The position numbers were made by a program, and so were the translations under genes. A stretch of DNA of 64,000 nt from Acetobacter conturbans (lineage in GTDB: Bacteria; Pseudomonadota; Alphaproteobacteria; Acetobacterales; Acetobacteraceae): NCBI RefSeq assembly GCF_011516755.1, contig NZ_WOSY01000002.1:62001-126000 (forward strand), read 5' to 3'. Numbering within the stretch: the first letter of the stretch is position 1; every line of letters starts with the position of its first letter. This document shows positions 36,618-43,407 of this stretch, in pieces. Under the pieces are notes generated by a model that worked only from the letters and a program-made list of their open reading frames with translations, had not been told where the DNA came from and did not search any database.

Positions 36618-38084
36618 ATGATGACTGCTCTTCTTGACGGCTGGAAAGCCGATCCCGTGCGTGAATGCCTTGCCGGCATGGTCGCAACATTTGCACTGAT
36701 TCCGGAAGTCATCGCCTTTGCTTTTGTCGCGGGCGTTGATCCTTCGGTCGGACTTTACGCCTCCTTCGTCATCAGTGTGGTGATCGCCTTTACGGGCGGC
36801 CGACCGGCCATGATTTCCGCCGCTGCGGGCTCTGTGGCGCTGGTCGCGGCAGGCCTCGTCCATGCTCACGGGATACAATACCTGCTGCTGGCGACATTGC
36901 TGTGCGGCGCCTTTCAGGTCGTGTTCGGTTTGTTGCGGCTGCATGTTCTCATGCGGTTCGTCTCACGTTCTGTCAGAACAGGCTTCGTGAACGCCCTCGC
37001 CATTCTGATCTTTTCCGCACAGATCCCGCATGTCATCGGCGTGAGTTGGCATACATGGCTCCTGATCGGTCTGGGGCTTGCTATCATTTATGGCGTGCCG
37101 CTGGTGTTCACCGCCATTCCCTCCCCGCTCATCTGCATCTTTGCGCTGACTGCACTCGTGATGGTGTATCCGATGCCTGTCGCCCGCGTGGCGGATCTTG
37201 GGCATCTGCCGGATGGCCTGCCTTTTCCAACGCTGCCGCACCTGCCCATGACGTCTGAAACGCTGGGGATTGTGCTTCCTTACGCCCTTGCCATGGCCAT
37301 GGTGGGCTTGCTGGAAAGCCTCATGACGGCGCGTGTTGTCGACGACATGACCGGGACGCCATCAGACAAGCGCCGTGAATCGATCGGGCTGGGCCTCGCC
37401 AATTTCACCACGGGCATTTTTGGTGGCATCGCTGGTTGCGGCATGATCGGACAGACGGTTGGCAATGTCCGTTATGGAGGACGTGGAAGGCTTTCCACCC
37501 TCGTCGCAGGCGCATTTCTGCTGTTGCTGATGGTCACTTTGCGCCCCGTTGTGGCACAGGTGCCCGTCGCGGCGCTGGTCGCGATCATGGTCATGGTATC
37601 CGCCAGCACATTCTCATGGTCATCGCTCCGGGAACTGGTCACGCATCCCCGACTGGCCAGCACGATTATGGTTGCCACAGTGGTTGTCGTGGTGCTGACA
37701 CATAACCTGGCAGCAGGCGTTGCCGTGGGCGTGCTGCTCAGTGGCATCTTCTTCGCTTCGAACGTGTCGTCGATGCTGCGCGTCGATCGGATCGCGGAAC
37801 CTGAGACCGGCACTTTACGCTTTGCCGTGCATGGTCAGATCTTCTTCGCATCGGCGGAGTTACTGGAAGATGCCATTGAATTCGCGCCCGCTGACAGACC
37901 ACCCAGCGAGATCATCATTGACCTGACCGACGCCCACATCTGGGATATTACCGGAACGGCTGCTGTCGAGGCGGTTGTCGCGAATTTACAGAAACACGGT
38001 CATACCGTCCGTCTTCTGGGGCTCAATCAGGGCAGCGCACAGCTTGTCGAACGGCATTCCGCGCTTCCTGCAGCAAATGAGTAA
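36618..38084 (+). CDS. SulP-family anion transporter with STAS domain
   Basis: A 488-residue inner-membrane protein with about 11-12 hydrophobic segments: LIPEVIAFAFVAGVDPSVGL in the first core helix pair, SAAAGSVALVAAGLVHAHG and FGGIAGCGMIGQTVGNVRYG in the second inverted repeat. The C-terminal 100 residues are a cytosolic STAS domain (FAVHGQIFFASAELLEDAI, LTDAHIWDITGTAAVEAVVA). SulP members carry sulfate, bicarbonate or dicarboxylates; the substrate is not readable here, and the sulfate operon is 20 kb away. The start may be either ATG of the ATGATG at 36618. Confidence 0.9.
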   Translation: MMTALLDGWKADPVRECLAGMVATFALIPEVIAFAFVAGVDPSVGLYASFVISVVIAFTGGRPAMISAAAGSVALVAAGLVHAHGIQYLLLATLLCGAFQVVFGLLRLHVLMRFVSRSVRTGFVNALAILIFSAQIPHVIGVSWHTWLLIGLGLAIIYGVPLVFTAIPSPLICIFALTALVMVYPMPVARVADLGHLPDGLPFPTLPHLPMTSETLGIVLPYALAMAMVGLLESLMTARVVDDMTGTPSDKRRESIGLGLANFTTGIFGGIAGCGMIGQTVGNVRYGGRGRLSTLVAGAFLLLLMVTLRPVVAQVPVAALVAIMVMVSASTFSWSSLRELVTHPRLASTIMVATVVVVVLTHNLAAGVAVGVLLSGIFFASNVSSMLRVDRIAEPETGTLRFAVHGQIFFASAELLEDAIEFAPADRPPSEIIIDLTDAHIWDITGTAAVEAVVANLQKHGHTVRLLGLNQGSAQLVERHSALPAANE

Positions 38085-38099
38085 CAAATAGAAACAAGA

Positions 38100-38131
38100 A
38101 AGTGCTCTCCGGTTATAATTAAGGAGCACTT
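38100..38131 (+). terminator. Hairpin after the SulP gene
   Basis: AAGTGCTC (38100-38107) pairs with GAGCACTT (38124-38131) around a 16-base AT-rich loop, followed by AATTATTC. It sits 15 bases after the SulP stop and before the TadG-like gene. Confidence 0.5.
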
Positions 38132-38175
38132 AATTATTCGCCCCTTATCCTCCGCGCCGTAGAGGATGATGGAAT

Positions 38176-39582
38176 ATGCTTGGACGTCGGTTTTTCGGAT
38201 GTTTCCGGCGCCTGCGGTTACGCATTGCCACGCATCGCCGTGGCGATTTTTTGGCAAGCCGAAACGGAAATGTCCTGATCATCGTCGCTTTGTCGGCGCT
38301 CCCGCTCATGATCGGCGTCGCTGTCAGCGTGAATGTCGCTCAGATCGTGGATACCCGCTATCGGCTGCAAATGCTGGCCGATGCCGGTGCTCTTGCCGGT
38401 GCCAAAGCGACCAATGATTACCTTGCCGAGGAGCTGGACAGCGCCGACCAGGGCACGGCTTCCCAGATCGCTTCGGCCGGAGTGACCAGTTCCGTCACAT
38501 CCAATTATCAGAAAGCCGGCCTGTCGACCCCGCCAGCCCAGACCGTCTCCCTGACGTCCAGCGGCGATTACTCATCGACAGTACAGGTGACACTCACCAC
38601 CAGCCTGCCATCAATGATGTCATCCCTGATCGGTTCGCAGGCACTTGATGTCTCCGCCAGTGCCACGGCCAGCATGTCTCCCGGTTCCCGCTACTTCCAG
38701 ATCATCTTCGTCGTCGATGTTTCAAATTCAATGGGTGTGGGTGGCACAGAAAGCGCCATCCAGACGCTGATCAATGCCGACCAGTGCGCGTTCGCCTGCC
38801 ATGATCCCAACAGCTATTCATCCCAGACTACATCCTGCACAAAACGGGGAACTGGATGGAACTCCTGCGATAAACGTACTGTCGCCAAGAATCAGGGGAT
38901 TCAGCTGAAGATCGATTACGTGAATTCGGCGATCCAGCTTTTCATCCAGCAACTTCAGACATATTCCAGCGATGAGCGTGCGAACTTCACTGTTGGCATC
39001 GATACGTTCGGCTATTCCTTCACCACCCTGCTCAGTCCCACGACGGACCTGACCACGGCCGCCACGAAAGCCCAGTCCATCGACATCGAGACGGTGACCA
39101 ACTGGAAGAGTTCGATGGGGCCAACCTACAATTATGGCTACACCTATACGACAAACAGCCTCACCACCGTTCTGAACAACCTGACGAACGTGGGCGATGG
39201 TTCATCGGCCACTTCGATGCGGACATTTATCGTGTTTCTTTCGGATGGGCTGGAAGATACCCCCGGCAGTTCCGCATGGGGGCGCGCAACCGGCGTTCCC
39301 TATGTCAGTGCCTGCACGGCGTTGCAAAATACCGGCATCCGGCTGTTTACGATCTGGACGCCTTATTACGCCGTCCTGAGCGGATCGGAAGCAGGCCAAT
39401 ATGCCGCTCTTGTCGCGCCCTATGCCGGAACCGGAGACGGTTCAATGGAGGGCGCCATGCAAGACTGTGCCTCTGGAACCAATGACTTTTTTCTCGCCAC
39501 GGATGGACCCAGCATTCAAAACGCGATTCAATCGACGTTCGGGGCCATCATTCAGGATGTCGGGCTTCGGCTGATCAAATAG
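38176..39582 (+). CDS. TadG-like protein with von Willebrand A domain
   Basis: Residues 25-75 are the Tad pilin-assembly N-terminus (GNVLIIVALSALPLMIGVAV, a single membrane helix, then QMLADAGALAGAKA). From about residue 175 a vWA domain starts with the metal-site motif IIFVVDVSNSMGVGG (DxSxS). A cysteine-rich insert follows (CAFACHDP, then SC and SCDK), unusual within such domains, and then TFGYSF and FIVFLSDGLED. It is probably an inner-membrane protein exposing the vWA domain to the periplasm. No other tad genes are nearby, so its partner is unknown. Confidence 0.8.
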   Translation: MLGRRFFGCFRRLRLRIATHRRGDFLASRNGNVLIIVALSALPLMIGVAVSVNVAQIVDTRYRLQMLADAGALAGAKATNDYLAEELDSADQGTASQIASAGVTSSVTSNYQKAGLSTPPAQTVSLTSSGDYSSTVQVTLTTSLPSMMSSLIGSQALDVSASATASMSPGSRYFQIIFVVDVSNSMGVGGTESAIQTLINADQCAFACHDPNSYSSQTTSCTKRGTGWNSCDKRTVAKNQGIQLKIDYVNSAIQLFIQQLQTYSSDERANFTVGIDTFGYSFTTLLSPTTDLTTAATKAQSIDIETVTNWKSSMGPTYNYGYTYTTNSLTTVLNNLTNVGDGSSATSMRTFIVFLSDGLEDTPGSSAWGRATGVPYVSACTALQNTGIRLFTIWTPYYAVLSGSEAGQYAALVAPYAGTGDGSMEGAMQDCASGTNDFFLATDGPSIQNAIQSTFGAIIQDVGLRLIK

Positions 39583-39594
39583 CTCACGCCCGGT

Positions 39595-39801
39595 TCAGTG
39601 GGCTTGTGGCACTTTGTACCAGCTTGGTGCCCGCGTGCCCGAGTGATGCTTGTTGTGAAAGGCAGGGCCGTGACTTCCTTCATCATCGGCACACGCCGCG
39701 ACTGTCAGCCCAAGCGCAAGCAAAATGACCCATGCTTTCTTTTTCCGCAGACGGCGATGGCTTTCGGATGCTGTCGACCCGGCAAGTTCACGCTGCATCA
39801 T
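39595..39801 (-). CDS. Small lipoprotein, last gene of the Mla-like operon
   Basis: A 68-residue protein with a basic start (HRRLRKKKAW), a hydrophobic core VILLALGLTV and the lipobox AAC at about residue 37, followed by a short His-rich tail (GSHGPAFHNKHHSGT). Its start overlaps the upstream lipoprotein gene by four bases (ATGA at 39798-39801), so translation is coupled and the gene is likely real despite its size. I do not recognise a family. The mature part is only about 30 residues. Confidence 0.6.
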   Translation of the reverse strand: MMQRELAGSTASESHRRLRKKKAWVILLALGLTVAACADDEGSHGPAFHNKHHSGTRAPSWYKVPQAH

Positions 39802-40751
39802 GGTGTCGTATCCTTGGCCTTGAAGGGTTGAACAGGCGCCAGAAGATTGGATTCATTCATGTAACGCGAAGCCTCAGGCGCCGGTTTGTCATCCGTGCCT
39901 GCTGTAGCCCCGATGCTTTGCGCGGCTTGTGCAAACAGCGCACTGGCCCGTGTGCCCTGCCCCGCCGCACGTGCGGCCTGCGCCTCAAGAGCAAGCGCTC
40001 TTGCCATAGCCTGATAATCCCCCGTCTCACGACGAAGTTTTACGGCTGTAGAAGCAAACTCCATGGCCTGCGTCGGGTTCCCGGCCAGAGCCTGCAACGC
40101 CTGTAATTCGGCAAGATCACCTTGCTGGGCAGCAGAATGAGGCAGTTTGGCCGTTTGCAGCATGTTGATCGCTGCATTCAGTGTCACGCCGTTTCCCTGC
40201 CGTGATGCGACAAGTCCACTCACGAAGGCGCCCCGTAAGGCGATATCGGTATCGGGAGCCTGAGAGGCCAGATGCGCTTCCTGCTCCGCCTGCGGGAGTT
40301 GTCCCAGACGGTATTCCGCAGCGGCGGCCACCAGATCGAGTGCGCCCGTATCCGTGTTCACCGCGCTGCCGCCATGAGTCGTTTTCGGCAGCCCCCCCGT
40401 CTGGGCGGAGGCTTCTTCCCCGTGCCTCATTGCCAGCGCGTTACGCGCATTCCGGACAGTTTCAAGAGCCGCCGGTGCTTCGTTGGCAGCCAGTTGAGTC
40501 ACCGCCAGATTGTAGGAAGCATCCCCGATCGCACTGGCATCGTCACGACGAAGCGCCAGCCGGGCGGCTTCACGGTAGGATCGCTCCGCCACCGTGTAAC
40601 GTTCGATGGCCAGAGCCTGGCTCCCGGTGTCCATGGCCTGCTGATAGGCCGTGTCCTGATCCTGAATCGTTTCGTCTGGTCCCGACCCGCTGCATCCTGA
40701 GAGAGCCAGAAGGGAAAGAATAGCCGTCGAGGCCAGCGCACTCTTTCTCAT
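39798..40751 (-). CDS. Lipoprotein with TPR-like helical repeats
   Basis: This 317-residue protein has a signal peptide ending in the lipobox LSGC (Cys about 20) and an acidic, Ala-rich helical mature part. Helix pairs such as ERYTVAERSYREAARLALRR, then DASYNLAVTQLAANEAPAAL and GDYQAMARALALEAQAARAA suggest TPR-like repeats. It starts at ATG 40751, overlapping the mlaD-like stop by four bases, and is followed by the small lipoprotein with the same overlap. It may be the outer-membrane partner, in place of MlaA, of the degenerate Mla complex; this is inference from position only. Confidence 0.7.
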   Translation of the reverse strand: MRKSALASTAILSLLALSGCSGSGPDETIQDQDTAYQQAMDTGSQALAIERYTVAERSYREAARLALRRDDASAIGDASYNLAVTQLAANEAPAALETVRNARNALAMRHGEEASAQTGGLPKTTHGGSAVNTDTGALDLVAAAAEYRLGQLPQAEQEAHLASQAPDTDIALRGAFVSGLVASRQGNGVTLNAAINMLQTAKLPHSAAQQGDLAELQALQALAGNPTQAMEFASTAVKLRRETGDYQAMARALALEAQAARAAGQGTRASALFAQAAQSIGATAGTDDKPAPEASRYMNESNLLAPVQPFKAKDTTP

Positions 40752-41698
40752 GGCGCGACTTTCCGGGCTGGAAGCCTGTTGGAAGTCGTCGTTTTCTGAC
40801 CACCCAGCAACCACAGGCCCCGTAACTGGTTTGTCAGTTTCTGAAGAGTGTAGAGGGTGGTCTGGGCCTGCGTCAGCATAGCAGGCACATCGGCAAGACT
40901 TTCGTCCGCGCTACGCGCGATTGATGGCAGTCGCGGTGTCGCCTTCTTCAGGTCATGTGTCGCCGACTGCACGTTCGCCATGGTGGTGTCAGTTTTCGAA
41001 AGGATCTTGCGAAGCTGCTCTTCCTCGGGTCGCAGGCGATTGACCACGTCGTTCATGGAAACGATCATCGCCTCAGACTTCCGCACAAGCTCGTCGTTGG
41101 TCATCAGCTGACCCACGCTGCCCTTGCCTGCATGCATGTCGGTGATGGCATCGTCGAGCTGGGACATCATGTGGCGGGCGCTCGCCAGCGCGGGCATGAC
41201 TTCGGCCTGAATGTTCTTGAGCGTCTGCGTGATCATGTCCGTGGGGCTGGGTTCCGTCACAGCATTGATGACGGCATAGTTCCAGTCCATCAGCTCCCCG
41301 GCCCCTCGCGTAAGATCGAGATAGCTCGCGCCGGCCACGACAAACTGTTTGCGGATCACCGCCGTGCTGTCACGATGCAGGAACGGTTCCACCTGCGGGT
41401 CCAGATCGACCATCGCATACATGCCACCGGTCGGGTTCAGCTTGATCGCACGGATCGTCCCGGCGTGCGCGCCCAGAATCTGCACATCCCCGCCAACGGT
41501 CAGGCCGCCCACACCGGTCTCGGGCAAAACGACCCGAAGACGTGCAGGCGGGCTGAGCCAGTCACTGAGAACACCCGCCTCAATCACCGCCGCCGCGAAC
41601 ACCACGATGGCGACCAGTACGAGGAGTCCCACCCATTCATCCGCATAATGAAGATGGATGAGAGGGCGGCCTTTTTGCCGTAATCTGATCTGAAACAT
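40748..41698 (-). CDS. MlaD/MCE-domain substrate-binding protein
   Basis: A 316-residue protein with one membrane helix (WVGLLVLVAIVVFAAAVIEA) followed by a periplasmic MCE domain: ARLRVVLPETGVGGLTVGGD, then VQILGAHAGTIRAIKL and FVVAGASYLDLTRG. The remaining 170 residues form long helices (MMSQLDDAITDMHAGKGSVG, a usual MCE coiled region). MCE proteins form hexameric lipid conduits with MlaE/MlaF. The first in-frame ATG is at 41698, overlapping the MlaF-like stop by one base; a longer frame upstream would overlap that gene. Confidence 0.88.
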   Translation of the reverse strand: MFQIRLRQKGRPLIHLHYADEWVGLLVLVAIVVFAAAVIEAGVLSDWLSPPARLRVVLPETGVGGLTVGGDVQILGAHAGTIRAIKLNPTGGMYAMVDLDPQVEPFLHRDSTAVIRKQFVVAGASYLDLTRGAGELMDWNYAVINAVTEPSPTDMITQTLKNIQAEVMPALASARHMMSQLDDAITDMHAGKGSVGQLMTNDELVRKSEAMIVSMNDVVNRLRPEEEQLRKILSKTDTTMANVQSATHDLKKATPRLPSIARSADESLADVPAMLTQAQTTLYTLQKLTNQLRGLWLLGGQKTTTSNRLPARKVAP

Positions 41699-42396
41699 CA
41701 GCGCCTCCGTACCGTTAACAGTCCATCGTCCGCAAGCCGCCACAAGGCGCTGACGGCCTTGCGGTAGGGTTGCCACACACTTGAATCCCGCACAAACCAG
41801 ACGACAGCCGCCCCCCGGTCCCGTGCCGCCGTCAGACATTCGAAAAATGGCTGAGACAAATCGACCGGGCTGGTCTCGAGGGGGTCTTCAATCAACATCA
41901 TCTGGGGTTGTCCCAAAAAGGCGCGGACGCAGGCGGACCGCACGATATCCGCATCCGACAGGCGGCGCGGCGTTTCCGTAGGAATGCCCGGCAAACCGAA
42001 CTGTTCGCTCAGATGCAGCGTCTCGGTTGTAAGGTCCTCGATCGACACCGTGGTGTGGTGAAGCTGCTTGATCATGATGGACACATGCGTGCCGAAGAGA
42101 TCGGTCCATATCGGCCGCCGGGTAATCCGGCCGATGCGCCCCCGCAGAGCATTGCGATGCCGGTCGTCAAGCTCCGTCCAGTTCATGCCCATGAAACGCG
42201 CGGTGCCATGATTGAGATGCACCATGCCGGAACAAAGGTCGGCAAACATGGTCGCACGAGACATATCGCGGCATTCAATCACCACGCATTCACCTGCCAT
42301 CACGCGCAACGTGAATGGCACGGGAGGCAGGCTGCTCTCATCGAATGCCGGTGTGGCTTCCGTCAGTTCCAGCAGGGGGCCGCCAAGACGATTCAC
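41698..42396 (-). CDS. MlaF-like ABC ATPase homologue without catalytic motifs
   Basis: This 232-residue protein keeps the ABC ATPase outline but lacks its chemistry. The Walker A segment after GECVVI reads ECRDMSRATM with Ala 48 where Lys is required; the Q-loop position is Arg; the signature LSGGQ is LSDAD at 146-150; Walker B ends LIEDP (Asp to Glu 170, Glu to Asp 171); and the H-switch is Arg 203 in FVRDSS. The gene is intact and well packed, with GTG 42396 preceded by AGGAGCAGAAGG and a one-base overlap with the MCE gene. This suggests a maintained non-hydrolysing subunit, not decay. Confidence 0.75.
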   Translation of the reverse strand: MNRLGGPLLELTEATPAFDESSLPPVPFTLRVMAGECVVIECRDMSRATMFADLCSGMVHLNHGTARFMGMNWTELDDRHRNALRGRIGRITRRPIWTDLFGTHVSIMIKQLHHTTVSIEDLTTETLHLSEQFGLPGIPTETPRRLSDADIVRSACVRAFLGQPQMMLIEDPLETSPVDLSQPFFECLTAARDRGAAVVWFVRDSSVWQPYRKAVSALWRLADDGLLTVRRR

Positions 42397-42447
42397 CCTT
42401 CTGCTCCTGACGATCCGGCTCTGAAGACAAACATCATCACCCTGCCC

Positions 42448-43407
42448 TCACAGCTTGAGACTGAAGAGAACGCTGACCGTCATGACGATCAGCATCCCGC
42501 GTGTGAAACCGCGTGGTAGCATGGTGGCGATGGAATCCTCGTTGGATGCCGTCAGTCCGCCGATACAGCACCCCAGCCCCACCAGAAAGCCGACCACAAT
42601 GAATTTCAGTGGAATCAAAAGGTAATCCGCCGATGTCATGGCGGTAACCACATCATAGTAAAATGACAGGAGTGAATTGGAGAGCGCGCCGGACGCACGG
42701 CTGATGACATATCCCGTGGTCAGCGAGGAAAGTGAAAACATGATGCCGAGCGTGAAGCCTGCCACCGTGAAAGCCAGCGTTCTCGGCACTACCAGCAGGA
42801 GGAAAGGATCGAGACCCTCGGCCTGCATGGAGCGCACCTGCCCTCCCGTGGTCATCATGCCCACTTCAGCCAGGGACAACATGCCGCTTCGTCCCAGCAT
42901 GAGAATGCCGACAAGAATAGGCGCCAGTTCCCGCACGATAACGGTCACCAGCACGGAGCCGGTCATCTTGGCCATCCCGGCAAATCCCAGCCAGTAAATT
43001 GCCTGAGACACAACGCCCACGCCCGTCAGTGCGCCCATGACCACCGTACTGAGCAGACCGCGGCCCGCCACCGTCGCCAGGGTCTGCTGGAACTCGTAAC
43101 GGACGGTGCGACGCCATGTGTTGGAGCGCAAACTCTCCCGCAGCACGCCCCAGCTTGTGCCGAGCATGATGAGCAGGAACCACACCCGCTTGCGGACCAT
43201 TGCGCCCAGCGTGCCGAGAAAATGCACGAAACGATCACTGATCGTCAGATTTTGGGGGCGTCCATCATCATCACGATGAAAGGTTTCGGGAGGGGCACCC
43301 TGACCATGCACGTCCGCCGACGGGCCGGCAGGCAGCACGCCGCTCGTCGGCGGGTTGGGGTTGCCGTCGTCGCCCGATCCGTTCTGGCCTGTGGAGGACC
43401 CTGTCAC
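42448..43407 (-). CDS. MlaE-like ABC permease
   Basis: A 319-residue protein with a 70-residue Pro/Gly/Asp-rich soluble N-terminus and then five to six membrane helices. YWLGFAGMAKMTGSVLVTVI, then VRELAPILVGILMLGRSGML, GGQVRSMQAEGLDPFLLLVV and PRTLAFT match the MlaE (DUF140) permease core, including the coupling helix that normally contacts MlaF. It starts with GTG at 43407 inside the stop of the sensor gene (GTGA overlap), so sensor and permease are translated together. Known MlaE works in phospholipid transport between membranes. Confidence 0.88.
   Translation of the reverse strand: MTGSSTGQNGSGDDGNPNPPTSGVLPAGPSADVHGQGAPPETFHRDDDGRPQNLTISDRFVHFLGTLGAMVRKRVWFLLIMLGTSWGVLRESLRSNTWRRTVRYEFQQTLATVAGRGLLSTVVMGALTGVGVVSQAIYWLGFAGMAKMTGSVLVTVIVRELAPILVGILMLGRSGMLSLAEVGMMTTGGQVRSMQAEGLDPFLLLVVPRTLAFTVAGFTLGIMFSLSSLTTGYVISRASGALSNSLLSFYYDVVTAMTSADYLLIPLKFIVVGFLVGLGCCIGGLTASNEDSIATMLPRGFTRGMLIVMTVSVLFSLKL

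Noticed and set aside
41698..42396. Calling the MlaF-like gene a pseudogene
   Set aside because: The frame is intact, has a strong ribosome binding site and is translationally coupled to its neighbours; the catalytic motifs are substituted, not interrupted.
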